Of a stretch of 64,000 nt of DNA, positions 24,359 through 38,939 are shown piece by piece. The notes under the pieces are model-generated. The model had not been told where the DNA came from and ran no database searches. It was given only the letters and a program-made list of their open reading frames with translations. The position numbers were made by a program, and so were the translations under genes. How positions within the stretch are numbered: the first letter of the stretch is position 1; every line of letters begins with the position of its first letter. Source of the stretch: Centropus unirufus (taxonomy: Eukaryota > Chordata > Aves > Cuculiformes > Centropidae); NCBI GenBank assembly GCA_013397695.1, contig VYZI01000424.1, forward strand, positions 34,623 through 98,622. The letters are read 5' to 3'.

Positions 24359-24654
24359 GTTCTAAGCATTCTTCCCAAGCAGCAGTGTGGTGGTTGAGCA
24401 GCCCTCGTTGGAATCCCCAGGGAAAACCAAATCAGTAAGAGGGCAATTCCCAAATTTCAAGTCCGAGAACAAAACGAAGAGGGAAAAGCCTTCAGCGCTG
24501 AAGCTGCCGACTCGGTACCGGCACCAGAGGCAGGGCTGGGGCTGCAGCCGCCCATCCGCCGGGCCGGGGCCCTGGGGGCCGCAGGAGCGGGGCGGGCGGG
24601 CGTCCAGCAGGGGGCGGCAGCGGCCGGGCTGGGGCTGCCGGGAGGGAACCTGGG

Positions 24655-25085
24655 CGGGAACCGGGGCACCGGGGCTGGAACCGGGGCTGGAACCGGGGCA
24701 CCGGGCTGGAACCGGGGCACTGGGGCTGGAACCGGGGCTGGAACCGGGGCACCGAGGCTGGAACCAGGGCTGGAACCGGGGCATCGGTGCTGGAACCGGG
24801 GCTGGAACCGGGGCACCGGGCTGGAACCAGGGCACCGGGACTGGAACCGGGGGCTGGAACCGGGGCTGGAACCAGGGCACCGGGACTGGAACCGGGGGCT
24901 AGAACCGGGGCTGGAACCACGGCACCGGGCTGGAACAGGGCACCGGGGCTGGAACCACCGCCCCGGGCTGGAACCAGGGAATCGGGGCTGGAACCACGGC
25001 CCTAGGCTGGAACTACGGCACCGGCGCTGGAACCACCTTCCCCGGGCTGGAACCACCTTCCCCGGGCTGGAACCACCTTTCCCGG
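24655..25085. repeat. G-rich minisatellite
   Basis: Tandem array built from GGCTGGAACCGGGG units alternating with CACCGGG, about 0.43 kb, decaying rightward to units with CACCTTCCCCGG. Plus strand has dense GGGG runs. It lacks stops in several frames, so a 342-codon minus-strand frame crosses it; that frame is Pro/Gly/Ser/Arg repeat and not a supported gene. Confidence 0.92.
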
Positions 25086-28000
25086 GCTCTGCCCGTCCCC
25101 GCGTGTGCCCCAGATGAGACCCAGTCCTGCTAGCAGCTCCTTGGCCCCCTGGGTTTGTCCTTACTGCAATTAGCTTTTCTGTCATTAGGAGCAGCTCTTT
25201 AAGATGTCTTTTTCTGCCAAGTTCCTCGAGTCCTGCATTTAATTTGTTGAGGTTTGTAATTCTTGCTTTACAAGAAAAGGAAATGCTGAACAGCAATGTC
25301 CTTCCAGAATTCACAACAGTGGGAATAGAAGGATGGGGAACCGCCTGGAGGAACTGTCCTGTATACCCACAGACCCTCCTTTCGCTCCCAGGTGGCTGGC
25401 CAAGAACACATCCCCTCAGCAAACAGGATATTCCATGGAAAAAGCCCATCACCAGAACTCCCCGCTTCTCTAAGAGCCCCAACAACGCCTTCTCAGCCTG
25501 AGGTCGGGATGGTTATAACCTAAACCACCTACAAATCACGGTTCCTTCTTGAGATGATGTCAAGCTTAAATGAAATTGCAAAGTGTCAAAATCTATGTTC
25601 AGCCTGCAGAGCCAAACTCCTAACACAGGCAGGCAGCACAACTTCAACCTGACACCACAGAGGAGAAACAAAACCTTTTTACTCTGTCCAGTCCCTTCGA
25701 GCCGCCTGGAACTCCAGGGCACTCTGCATTGCTGCCCCCTCCTACAAACACTGTTCTCACTTTGGAATGGGGCAGGAGCTGGGTCCTGGAAAAACAGCTG
25801 TTACCCCCTGCCTTCTGCTAAATCTGGTGCCGTCCTTTCCATCTGACGAAGCAGACTCTCCATTTTCCCCACATCACTACGGGCAGCTCCCAGACCCCTG
25901 GTATCACTGCTCACACTGCCCGAGACCCCAGATCCAAACGTGCGTGACTGCAAACCCCAGCCAGTCTGACTAGACTGACGCTGGGGAGCGCCCTGCCAGC
26001 CTGGCGAGGCTGCACGGGGCGAAGGCCTCTCCCGCTGCCAGCCAGCCCGGCTGCCGCAGCGCGGGGACGGCTCCGCTGGGCACAAGGACTGAATCGAACG
26101 GGCGCTACTTAAGACAATTAGATTTTCAAAGAAACTACACTAAACATTTCTTTCATGTGTAATCAAATTATGTTAAAGCCAACCTCACGATTTAAGCCAT
26201 TCCATTGGTCAGCTCCTATTTGTTTTCCCTGCACCCTCATTTTTGCTCCAGATCTGTCACATTACATTAACACCTTTCCTACTCACTGCCTACAGAAATA
26301 ACAGCCTTCGACATGCCTGCACAATCCATTTGTCCTGCTCTAATTACTTTTTGACATAGCCTCTTCTGCTGTTATCTTGCCTTTTCTGACCTCTGCCTGT
26401 ATTAAAGCCATTTAAAATAATCTTTAAACTCGGTATCTGTTGTGACGCCTCTTAGATGATACCACAGGATCAGGCAGCAGCAGTTTGTAAATCAAATATT
26501 TAAATTTATGGTAATAAGATAAAGCACTGGAGGAAGAAAGCAACTGCACGTAGGTAAGAGCCACAACCGGCTGCTCCTAACATGAGCTCCCAGGACCGCA
26601 GCACATTTCCAGGATGGAATTCATGCAGTCACAGAATCCTTCTACATAAATGAGCAGCTCAGACATAAAGGGTGTACTCAGGAATTGCCTGATTTCACAA
26701 ATGGTGAGGAAAGCAAGAGAAACTGGGAAAAGTGGTCACGTTGCACAAAAACACCCCAGCAGCCACGGAACAACCGGAGCAGACGCAGGGGACCGGGCAG
26801 GGTGCAGCAGCAATGGCACGTCAGAGGGAGCACAGCAAACCTCACCCTTCTCCAAAGCCAGGGAAGAAACCAAGGAGCTCTAATCCCAACAGCCTTCTGT
26901 TCTCATCAAGCCCATTCAAAAAATGTGCCCTCTTTTTTTCCTGTTAATTCACAGACGATGAGATTCTAATTACCAGCTCCTGCCCTGGCTGAGGCAGCAG
27001 AGAATCTGCTCCTCGCCAAGTGTCTGCGTAGCACTCAAGAACTTGTTCCACATGGTGGAAGTAATTTTTTGGCTATCAAGTGGATCCCTATGTACATGTG
27101 TTGCAGGATGCAGCCTAACTACATCTCCATGGGCTATTTTCCACATGATCCAGCCTTACGCTACCTCAGATGGTAGAAGGCACTTCCCAAACCTACATTT
27201 GCTCTGCTTTATTTACAGGGTAATTATCCAGTTTACACAAAGTCTGGCCTTCTCAACACAACGCACGCAGCTCCAAGCACAGCTCTGTATTTTGTCTTCC
27301 AGATGACAGGACTATAAAACCGATGGGGGTCAAACCCAGAGTAAATTAAAATACATTAATGTAATGCAACCACGCCATGGTTTGTCACAGCAGCCAAGAG
27401 CTGCTTTGAGTTCCTCTGACTTTGTCCTCAGGACATAGGAGCCCATGAATGCTCTGGAATGCTCTTCCCAAGACATTTCCCTCCACACATTCTTATTTTC
27501 CCCTTTTTCTTTCCTGTCAGCAGCCCTGACCACAAAAGCCTCTCTCATTAGGCATCTAAATATAGAAGGACCCCACGAATCCAAGACCAGACCAGTTTGC
27601 TGCTGGTCTGCTACTGGTCTGTTCAGAACATCCTTTTTTGTAGAGTTCAAGTCCTTGTGTGCAGGCGAATGCCAGCACGCAGGGGACCAGCAGGACGGCG
27701 CAGAGAGGGCAGAACAAAGAGCTCTGCCTGCGTGTGCTGGTGGTGATGGAGGGGCAGCAGGTGGGCACAGACCACGCCAGGCTTTATTCCTGCACATTTC
27801 AGAAATGCACTTTTTGCTAGAATAACGTGTTCATTTGCTAAATTATTTTCTTCTTTTCTCATTTTTCATATCTAATTTTTATTACCACAGCCGTTTGAGC
27901 AGACCTGGGACATCAATGACCCAACAACAACAACTACCAGTTATGGTGACCTCTCTCACTGTATTAACAGCGCATCTAAAATCAATGCCCTGTTCCCATG

Positions 28001-29480
28001 GGGTTTCCATAGGAAGGTAACCAACACTGGGACAGGCTGCGCTGTTAGGCGGTCCCACTCCCTGCAAGCCCCAATCTGGCCTCAGGCAGCAGCCAGCGCA
28101 GAGGAAACAACCAACTGCAAACACCAAGACTGACACTTCTCACTCTTGTACTTTTCCTTAAGCAAAAATGCCATTTATTTTAGAGAAAGATATTGAATTC
28201 TCTATTTAAAATAATTCTCCACCTCCAAACCCTTTTGGACCTACCAGGGCTCCCCGTCATCCCTTGAAACGCAGTAATGGCAAAAAGCCAAACACCTTCT
28301 CTTCACGCAGTTTGTCACCATCAGGAGTTTTCTGGGCCTTGACATTTCTTTTCAAAACCACTACAGATGTTTTGGGGGCATCTGTGAATTCAGAGTGTGT
28401 AAAAGCAGTTAATATTTCTAATTTGCCCTTTTTAACTGAACATCCTACCCAGCACCCTGGATTCCCCTACGAGTCACACCATTGCCAGTATCATTTGCTT
28501 TTTGATTTGTTTTTTATACCCCCGCAATTCACTCCTGAAGGTGGCTGTCCCAGCATCACTGCCCCACAGTAGTCGGTGTCAAGGCCAGAAGTGCCAGCCT
28601 GGGCGGCTCGGGTAGAAGTTGCCAGAACAGAAGAAAGCAGCAGCAACTACAGCTTCAAGGCAGAAGCAGCATAAAATGTGCTGGAACAAATTCACGCACT
28701 TGTGGTTTGTAAATGCAAGTTATCCGGCAAATTGTGTCTACAGCATCTGTGGTTAACTGGCTGATTTCACAGCCTAGGCAGAGGTTTGTTCTGAGAAGGG
28801 AGCTCAGTGCATTGTCAGCTGCCCTGGTACCAATTTATCCACCCCTGGATCCTGCTGGAAACAGGGACAGACTGCCAGGGAATAATACCAGAGGTAAGAA
28901 ACAAAACCCTCCCAAAGGAAGCAGCCTCACCGTGGCAGAGATGCTCCCAGAGAGCTGCAGCTGCTTTGCCATTCGTTCCAAACAGAAGGAAACTGTCCAG
29001 AGACCCAATATTCACCGTCAGGTTCTGGAGGATCTAGGACAAGGTCCATAGAGGATCAGCCAGCTTTCCAAAGAGAATCTCAAAAGTCCTACATTCCCTT
29101 CCACCAGATCCCAAAATTATGTGGAAATCATCCTGAACTGGAAAAGCAGGAGTCTGAGATGACACTGTGCTGGAGCACAGCGGATGGAATGGCTATTTTG
29201 CACTACTGGGCTTGCACGACACCAGAGCAGGCTAATCCCTGAGGCAAGTACGGGAACAGGGGGAATATACGGGACCAAAAGCACCAGACCTGGACTGAGA
29301 CCACGGAGATTTTCAGCTTTCATGCCCTGCAAGGGAAGAGGCTCCAAGCTCCCCTGCACGGCTGACAAAGCGCAGCCGTGCTGCAGGGACCTTAACTCCT
29401 CGGGCATCCTTGGGAGGTCACCTAAGTTAGGACAGTGATTCCTCCTTAACAGATGTCTCCAAATTACCTCCCAAAGGAAT
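25086..29480. other. No gene recognised
   Basis: Mostly single-copy sequence. 26.1-26.6 kb is AT-rich. I see no repeat family or exon I can support. Confidence 0.55.
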
Positions 29481-29489
29481 CCTTCTTTC

Positions 29490-29890
29490 TCCCTGACTGC
29501 CCGGGGCCTGCGGCCCGGAATGAGGGAGGCTGATCGCTCATTAAGCGTGTCCTGAGCTGCACTCTGCCGGAGTGACTGTCCTCTTCACAGCCAGCGCCGC
29601 GAGCTCCCGGCGGGGACACAGCTCCATTAAACCCACCACTACCACCCTGGTTTTACTGGTTCCGCCGTGCTGGGAGCGGGAAAGAGGCAGAAGATCCAAA
29701 CCAAACCAGCTCTCCCTGCTCCTCCGAGGGGGCTGGGGCGTGCAGAGCCGCTGCCTCCCGCTCCGCCCGAGAATCCCAGCCGTTTCCATGACGGCCCCCA
29801 CAATGCAGCGCACCCGGGTGGAGCCGCAGGGCCGCGAGACGGGGCGGCTGCAGCGGGAAAGGGTGAGGATCCGGACTGGAAAATGAGATG
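29490..29890. other. CpG-rich patch
   Basis: A local rise in CpG and GC in otherwise average sequence (for example GCGCCGCGAGCTCCCGGCGG at 29.59 kb). No TATA box or clear first exon. It could be a regulatory element or an unannotated start site. Confidence 0.35.
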
Positions 29891-32800
29891 CTCGGCCCCA
29901 GCAGCAGCTCCTGGATTTCAGAGTTAGGGTCTTGAAATTTCCGATCATCTTATATTTTCGTGTTGCTTAACTCCTCTCAGTTTGTAAAAGTAAAAAGAAA
30001 AAAAAAATCTGCATTGATGTTTTTGATTCTTTAATTTAGTACCTTTACCATGTATCTTGCAATGGAGCAGACAGAAAAATCTCTGTGCTTCCCACCAGGC
30101 GCCTTTCCCGGGAGCGCACACAGGGCTTTGTGCTGGGCGGCGGTGGCTTGCACACATAGGACAGAACCAGCCCCTGCTGCTCACCGGAGCGCTCGGATTC
30201 ACGGATCTGAGCCAGCAAGGGTGCCACGCTGTGTGTTGGAACAGGCTACAGCACATCTAGCAAGTTTCTACCCCAAATTTAGCAAACTATGGCTGCACTG
30301 CATTCGCAGGAGCAAACGCAAGATGTTAGATAACGGCCGCACCAGAATTAAAGCACAGCCAATATTTGGTTAAATCAAGAGTCAGGCTCAGATGCTTCTA
30401 TAGATATGAATGCCACTTAAACCAAACACCCACAGAGCAGGGGCCCTCCTATTTAAAGCAAGAAAGACATCCATCTTTTCCTGCGTGAATTCTCCTCCCG
30501 GACACAAGTCCTGCTGAAATCCAATCGCGTTCTCAGTTTTTATTTGGAACAAAACCAAAACATTTCCCTTGTGCCCTCAGAGAGCAACCATCGAGGAGTC
30601 CCTATGCCCACACCTTAACATACACTATCATGGAGGACACAAATCGCTCTGCTCAAGTCTCATCCGCCCACGGAATTGCTCCAAACTTTTCCATGCCTGC
30701 GTTCTCCGGCAACGTGGGGAGAAGCTGCTTTACGCGAGGCAAAGCAGCGAGCGGGGTGACAGTCTAACATGGTGTCCTGCTGAGATCCAAGAATAGCAAT
30801 GCCTTAAAAGGCAGGGATGTTGAGATCACAAGGAAAAGAGAATTAGGGCACAGCTGTGGAGTTCTGTAGGCTAAAACATAGACTCAATATGTCAGGGAAA
30901 ATTAAATCACAGAGCTACATGTAATTTCCAGTCTCGTTTATAATTCGGCTGTAGCCATGCAGAATCTGTGCCTGGGTCACACGTGTGAGCTGCTACATTT
31001 CTGCACACAGAAATAAAAACAATACATTTAAAAAGAAAAAAAAAGGATTTGAATCAAATTTTTGCCAACAAAACCACAAACACCTATGATGTTTGAATAC
31101 TTTACATGCCATTGCAGCTCAAACACAGTCTTGTACCCAGCTCCTGAGGACAAACAGAAAAGCCATCGCCCCACAACCAGAGCTCAGAGCTTCATGTGCA
31201 GCACAAAACAAAGAAAAAAACCAACCCAATGCATTAGCAATCTGCACAGATGTGAGAAAGGCTTGAAGATAAATACTTCATGCTTGAAGACCAGTACTGG
31301 CTTCTCCACAGGCCCTCAGTGCTACAGAACACAGCCCAGTGTCCTCCGCCAGCCTCTACTCTTGCGGTTTGTGCACAGCCCATGGATTTTGCAGGGTGCC
31401 AGGGTCTGTAACCATGGGTCTGAGTGATGTGTTCGGAGCCGGGAGGTTCATTCCTTCTCCAGCGTCTCCTGTCCAGCTCCAGCAAACCTCCAGAAGGAAC
31501 TGCCACAGAGAGAGCCACACAGAGCTGTTGGGTGGTGAGAACTGTGGGTTCACTGGGACCCTGCATATGGCCATAGGGCAGAGCAGGACCCTCCCGGCTG
31601 CCTTTCCGTGCCCCCATGGAGCAGCCAAGCTGTGCCCCTATGGCAAAACTGGCTGGGCATTACCTGGCAAGACTTAATCTCCTGAAAAGGTTCCTGAGGC
31701 CAGGGACAGCTAACAGAGAGGATGGACAAGAAAACAAGCTGGCAACAAGGGAAGAAGACACTGATTGGGATGAAGTGTGTACAGGGAGCTTTCCTAAGCA
31801 ACTGCTCCTCGAGCACTAAAGCGATACAGAACAGCAAGGAACAGGGGTAGGAGGCTGCACGTAATTACGACTTTGTTTAGCTGAGTGTATTTCCTGTGGA
31901 GCTTACAAAGCATGACTGCATGCAAAGCATGCAGATTTGTTGATATCAGCTATCCTTTGTCCCTAAAGAGGAAAATTATACATCCGAGTTGTATACAGAG
32001 CTGAAAAGCTGTTAAAGGTTATGTCTGCAGACAGAGCTGTGGGCCGACAACCCACAGGAGCCGGGTCCTCCAGAGGGACAGTCTATGGGGAGACGTAAGA
32101 GGGTAGAGAGCCCGGAAGCCAGCAGAGGGGGAGAAGCTGAGACACCCACCAAGTGGCCCACAGAGTCTGGCCAGTGTCTAGGCTTGGTGGGACATGACCC
32201 ATCAGCCCAGATTACACTTCGGAGCTGTGGAGCATCGCGCCTCAGGCCCAGCTTGGGAGGAGGGATGCTCCGTTAGGGCCCTCCCAAAGGGTGTGAGGTC
32301 ACCGAGGGTGCAGCACAGGTGAATCCCAGCTGCAGCACAGAAGGTGCAAAGGCTGTTCTGGACACAGCCAATATCAGGAAGGGTTAATAAAGCAGTTGGG
32401 CAAGGGGACTGCACACGGGTACAAGTGCAGACAATTTAATTGACAGAGAAAATGCCAAATGTTTGAGATGAATCGTGTTTCCCAGGCAGAACTATTTCTC
32501 ACCTACTTTAAAGCACAGTTCATGCATATGCAACGTTTCTCACAAACGCCACACGTGGTGCAGGAAACAATCCCCGAGACCAGGATGAGAAACGAGGTCA
32601 CTAATTCTCTCCGAGGATCCTGACCAAGGGCTGTGGCAGCCGCTGTCCCTGCCCACGCTGGGCTCCTGGCGGTGACCCGCTGCCCTCCTGGCGCACGGAC
32701 GGCCACCCTCGGTGGTGGCTTTGCGGCTGGCGGCTGCTCCCGCGCCGCTCGCCCTGACCCACTTTCCTGCAGTGTTTCTGCATAGCGACAGAGGTCCCAG

Positions 32801-35800
32801 CAGGACAAGCGTCACCTCCCAGCCCACGGGATTCTCCATTTCCTACTGGAAGAACGCGCTCAGCGCTTACATGCCAGCACACACAACCATGGCAGGACAC
32901 ATAAACGTAGGTGAAACACATCAATCCCAGGAACGGAAGGAATTAGAACAACCCTCCCTGTTCTCCTGTGCAGAATATTCCTCTGAAGTGGATGCAGAGC
33001 TGGGGGGAGGAATGAATATCCAACCACTGGATCCTCGGAAAAAGCCAGGCTGTTCCCTTCTGGGTAAAGCTCTTTTAAAGAGAATTTGCTTGTTTCCCTC
33101 TGGCTCGTTCTAGCACCCCTCTTGCTCAGAATCCACCCTGCCCTTTGACCAAAAGAAATACCAATATACAACCAGAAAAGTACTGTCCCTTCATTACACC
33201 CAGCCAGAGCGTGGACGTGGTGAGGAAATGCCCTGCACACCTCTCTGCCCTGTGCTCTATTCCCTCAGTCCCTATGGAATCAGAGTGCATTGAGTGCAAA
33301 GGCACTCGTCGTTCTGATGTCATTTCAAGGCTTTTCTGTTGTTTTGGGGTTTTTTTTAGGTGAAGCATCTATATTTCCTCTGTGCTGAAAGTCTGTGCTG
33401 AAAGTATAACAAGCCAAAAATCTCTTCAATGGGAAATGTCACAAACAGAGGATTATGACTTCAGCTCCAGAATAAGCAGCAGGAGCAGATGGAACTCTTC
33501 AGAAACAATGATTCCATTTTCATGCAAATTTCCTTAGTAGTTAAAAAAAGACTAAGAAGGAAAAAAACACCAAGATATCAGAATGGTTTCTAAATGGAAG
33601 GGGTTTGAATGATGCTAAAAGCAAAGAGCTGGTAGCTCTCCACAATCCCAAACATTTTAGCAGCAGCCAGGAAAGAAAAAAGCATGACAAACTAAAACCA
33701 GACCCTGTACCTCCCCTGAGTCGTGATGAGAGACACAGATAACGCAGTGAAAGTATATTTTAGTTTCTGTGATTTTCAACATCATCTCTGGGTTTGTGCT
33801 AATGCGCTTCAGAGCCCATTCCGCTCTGTAAAAGCACAGGCTTCATTCATGAAGCAGCGTGACAAAAATTCTTTATCCATTTGATGCCTACCCAAGGTGA
33901 CAGGCACCGAGGCAAAGCCAGCCACGGGGACACTGTCAGAGCGCTAACCTGCAGCGCACCGCTCCCAGCACAAGTGTTCCCTGATTGCAGCTACACACAC
34001 ATGCATTTTTCATAGCCGATACGTGGAAACGGAGCCAATTCTTTTGTTATTAATACTGGCAGCATACCCTGAAACACAAACACAGAGTTAGCAGCCCCCA
34101 TGTCTGGCTCCTCTGCTGGCTGGTTATTTAGCTTGGGTCTTATGCCTTCATTTTTCCCTCTTTTTTTACTCCTGAGGTAAGAGAACTTGAGCTGCTCCCT
34201 AACTCCCCATGTAGGGAGGACAACAGGCTCCACACAGGACGCGGTGTGGCTGTCCGTGTGCCACACTACACTATAAAACACCCCAATGCCATGTACACAG
34301 AATGCATTTTAATGGGGATAATGGGAATCCTTCGGAATGCCTGTGTAATTCCACTCCCACAGGCAACTTTTTCAGCTGAGGATTTAACGCAGGGAGGAAA
34401 CTATCCACACAGAAAAGCAGGAATAAGAGCCACTGCACTTTGTCCTTGCTTTCCCCCTGCATGACGGCCAGGGGGATGCCGCAGCCCAGCCTCTTCAGGG
34501 CAGCGCCTGGATGCCAGCAGTGAGCGGCTGCCACCAGCCAGCCAGGAAGTGCCAGGGCACAGGAGTGGCCACCTGTGGCCAGGGCTGGCAGGGACAATTC
34601 CTTTGGGTTTCCCACACCACATCCAGGCCAATTCCTGACACAGTCTTTCCCCAGTGCTGCTCCTGAAGTTTTGTGGTGAGGCTGCATAAATTTCTACCAA
34701 TTCTGTCAAATGATTCCGATCTCTCACAGTTTCACATTGATTTAATGACTTGTCTCCTTCCATTCTCATGCAGAAGAGACGCAGTTACCTTTAAATGAGA
34801 CTGCAAAGAGCATCAAGGAAGCGGCGTCTGATCCATGCAGTCAAGACGAAGAACACTTCTGTTCGATCCCATTCTGCCCACACCCATCCCTCTCACTGTG
34901 CCACTGGTGAAATCTTTTCACTTTGAATTTCCTCTCAGACTGAGCCTCCTTCCTTCCCTATCAAGTTGGATGGATTTAGGTAATGAATGACAGCTACCAA
35001 GAGGACAGAGCACATATAAACTAACCCCCAAAATGGGCTCAACAAGGTTTATTTTCAAGCTTTTCCTTGCTTACTTCTAAGCAGAAGAATGTACAAGGAG
35101 AAACAATTTCCCCAGTTAATCCCTCTTTGACCCAAATTAACTTTTTCCAAACTATTTTCTCAAATATTTTGTTTTACAATCTGGCCTGAACAGACTCGGC
35201 AGTAGACACGTTCCAGTTACCCAAGGAAAGGAAGAGGAACAGCAGTGAGGAGGGATGAGAAGATAACCCAGCTGGTCTGACCAGCACAGGGCCACGCCGC
35301 AGGTCAGCGGAGATGCATGGCTGTACAGCGCTCCAGGCTCCTCTGTCAGACACAAGGTCTGCTCACAACACCTCTTGGCTTTGCACAACTTCATTCACAC
35401 TCTTAAGAAATGAGTGAGGGCTAAGTGAGAACAGCGACCAGGAACTTGCACCTCACTACTGAAAGGGGGGTGTTCCCGCTCCACACTGAGCAGAGGCAGC
35501 TCAGGCTCAGCACAGCCCTGACTGCAGGAACCATTTGATGGTGCAAGGAAGCGCTGGCCTGCATCCTGAGGGCTGCAATAAGATGCCAGCAGTCAACGGA
35601 CAGACAGTGAACCACCAGATCATCATGAATTCATCCGAAGGCGTCTCTAGCAGTTAAGCCCCTCTGCTTCCTCTGCACCGCACTGTCAAACTGCATTTCT
35701 GCCAAGAGCTGACTTTCTGGTTTCTGACTGTCCCTGCTGCTGCATTTCTCACGTAGGCTGCACTCATTAGCAAAGGTAGCTCCGACGTGGGTAATGACAG

Positions 35801-36186
35801 CGAGCCGGGCTTGCCCTTCTCCTGATGCTGCTGCGTGATGGGGCAGCCCCGGTGCAGCCAGTAAAGAGATTATTAACGAAACAGCAGTCAGAAATCCTGC
35901 CTTCAGATTAACGCTTCACATACACCACTGCTCTGTAGCTACAACAAAGGTGATATAGGGGGAGAAAAGACAGGTTTATATCCTTTAAACCCTCGTTTCT
36001 TGTCTGGGTCATGCATATCAGATCTGAGCAAACTTACTGGAACAGTCTTCCCCTCTCCTTTTCCTCTTGTCACAGCCTTTCGCCAGGACAGAAACTGCCA
36101 GAAAGACTCAAGAATAACTGGGAGAAGCACAAGGGAGCACCGGCATTGCCTCTCTTCTAGATACCTCTACGCATCTCCACCACTTT
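29891..36186. other. No gene recognised
   Basis: Single-copy sequence with A-rich runs near 30.0 and 31.0 kb. No exon, RNA gene or repeat family is supported. Confidence 0.55.
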
Positions 36187-36472
36187 TCCATAGAATAGAA
36201 ACATGGAATTGGTTGCATCAGAAGGGACCTCAACACCCATCCAGTGCCACCCCCTGCCATGGGCAGGGACACCTCCCGCTGCATCAGGTTGCTCCAAGCC
36301 CCATCCAACCTGGCCTCGAACACCTCCAGGGATGGGGCAGTCATCACTTCTCTGGGCAACCTGGGCCAGGGCCTCCCAGCCCTGACAGGAGAACGCTTCT
36401 TCCTAACACCTCATCTGAATCTCCTCTCTCAGCGTACAACCATTCCCCTTTGTCCCATCACTGCATTCCTTT
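36187..36472 (-). mobile_element. CR1 LINE fragment
   Basis: Reverse-complement CR1 3' end: TCCATAGAATAGAAACATGG, then CCATGGGCAGGGACACCTCC, CTCTGGGCAACCTGGGCC and CTTTGTCCCATCACTGCATT. Includes the terminal tail. Confidence 0.92.
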
Positions 36473-38190
36473 TGACCTGGGTAAATTTTCCACAGCAAAA
36501 TACAACAGAAAGTTGATCACAGTGCTGTAAAATGACTTCAGGGTCAAAAACTGGGTGAAACCCCACCTCCTCTTCCCAGCCTCATCATAACTGACAGGAT
36601 CCTGCAGGCTCAACTCCGGCTTGCAGAAGCAGCAGCAGCAGAACATCCTCAGCTCTGGTGCCCTTGCCTGGGGAATTTATTCTCCACGGCTGCTCCAGCA
36701 GTTCCCAATGGGAAATTGTGTTTTCCATAGATTTAGTTTAACGTGCTTCACATTTTATAATTGGTACGTATGTCCAACTGAAAAGGACATGATGGTTTGA
36801 CGAGGGGAGCAACAGAATTAGGACAAGACTCAAAATATTCAAGCAACTTAGCTTGAAGGCTACACCTGACACAGGACGCAGAGAAAGCAGACTGGGATAT
36901 GATTATGTTTATATGCTATGAAAAAACACTGTTTCTTTTGCTAGACCTGAACATTTCATATCTGGGGGCTTCCACATCATTTCTGTGAATCTCAAAACTG
37001 GTTCAGTAGATTTAAAAATAATCACAATCTGGCATGAGGCAGCAGCACTGGCTAACAGCTGTCTCAGGGTTCCTCATGCAGCAGGCTGGAGCACAAGGCT
37101 GGGATCTGATCTAAGCTACAGACCTAAATGTTTTCCAACAAAATTTGCCCCACTTGTTTGATTTTTTAAAGCAAAGAATACAGCATTAACAGAAATAATA
37201 AAAATATTATGCTAGATTTCATTGTTTGGACACTATGCGGGCCCTGGGAAGTACAGTCAGGTTCTGAATCCAGGTAGAGGCGTTTGTAAAGCTCCCGGAG
37301 GTCAGGAGCCATTGGGATGGCCGGTAAGGACCATACATAGACTCTAACCATTTCCTGTTTAATTTTCCATAAATAGGATCAAAACCACTGTATGCTTTTA
37401 AGCCAGTGCCATACCAGAGCACTCAGGAGCACACACATACCCCAGCACGCACAAGAGCACATTTTAACAACAGCAAATCACGTTCTCTAGGAACTGCCAA
37501 GTGACTCAATAAATGAAATAATCTTTTAAAGTGAGAGAGGAAGCTGCCTGGAAATGAACAAAGTTACCGGAATAGTTTTTGTGGGCAGAAGGGATGACAG
37601 ATAGGAGCTATCAGCTTCACACTCACAACAAGGAGGTGGGAAGCTCCTCACCCACATCAATACCAGCTGCAGGACACTGATACGAGCCTGGGTCACCATT
37701 GAAGCACCATATAGACCTGTTTTTACCCCAAATTGCTTCTTTTTGGACAAGTTCCATGTAACTGTCACTTCTTTTTTCGTTTGCGATGTATGCATTCATC
37801 CAGCCCTCGAGGGTGAATTCTATAGCAATCCATGCCAAGAATGCCTGAGGGGACCTCTGGCCACCCCTCCCACTCCCCTGTCCAAGGAGGGGCTCCTCAT
37901 GCCAGCATCGTGGCATGTCCGAAAATGCTCATCAAACCCAAGTTCTACCAGAACAACAAAAGGACATGAACCACATTGCTGCCGCAGCGCCTGCTTTTCC
38001 ATCAGCCACCAGAGGCTTCACCAGCACACGCTCACTGCCCAGCAAGCTGGGACTGTCGAGCCACCAAAGCAGAAGAATCCAAAATGAGCAGGAGGTTACC
38101 ACAGCCACTTATGAAAAGTGTTGAAAGCAGTAAAACACAGAGAGAGAACGGCCAGGTGGTGTTGGAGAAAACCCTTCCTAGCACGTTTCA
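36473..38190. other. No gene recognised
   Basis: Single-copy sequence, AT-rich at 36.7-37.2 kb. Nothing else supported. Confidence 0.55.
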
Positions 38191-38194
38191 CCTG

Positions 38195-38255
38195 AGGGAT
38201 CATAGGTTGGACAGGACCTCAAGAATCATCTCGTCCAACCTCCATTCCGAGGAGA
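38195..38255 (-). mobile_element. Short CR1-like tail
   Basis: GATCATAGGTTGGACAGGAC followed by CTCAAGAATCATCTCGTCC resembles the reverse complement of a CR1 end. Only about 60 bases, so the family call is moderate. Confidence 0.6.
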
Positions 38256-38939
38256 GTGGCCACTACTTTGGTCTCCCATGTGTGAAAATGTCCTCAGAGA
38301 AGAAAGTAAAGTCAACGACTAAAAACAAGTGAAGAAAGACTAAAAACACTGGGAAAGAATGAGAGGAGAAAATGGAACAAGTACATTAACTTCTCCCCAG
38401 TCAACCCCGCGGCCTTGTGTTCCCACTAAAAACACTTCACAAAGTTAGCACATCCTTGTTATACAAGTCCATATTCCAAAGCATCTGAGCGTCTCACTTT
38501 TCTGTTTTAGCACAGGGAGAAGTTACAGACAAGTCCACGGGGACAGCTTTGGGGTGTCTACAACCACGGAAAACAGCAAGCAAGTGGAATTCAGTTACCA
38601 TCAGGTGGTCTGATGCTCATAGGCATTTCTGTCCTGCAATGCAAATGGCAATAGCTGCTCCTGCTGCCCTCCAACAGCCGTGCTGTTACTAATGGGGACT
38701 CCGGCAAAACAGATGGGACGTTGCCTTGGTGTTATGTATGTGTCTGGGGCAGCTTTACCAATGCTGGAGTCATCCAACTGCTCTGAAGGAGCTGATCCCA
38801 AGATGTTTTCCAGCGGTCTACCGTGCGCTTCAAAAGCACTGGGACCTTGCTGTGACAAATTATGGCCTTTCAGTACAAACACACCATGGGCTCACATTAA
38901 GCAAACACAATCTGTGTGCGGGTGCTGAGCAGCAGCGCT

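Noticed and set aside
24457..25485. 342-codon minus-strand open frame
   Set aside because: Most of it is translated minisatellite; no start context, splice support or family similarity.
33991..34281. Exon-like acceptor TTTCAG near 34.08 kb on the minus strand
   Set aside because: No matching donor and no NR6A1-like peptide in the phase required.
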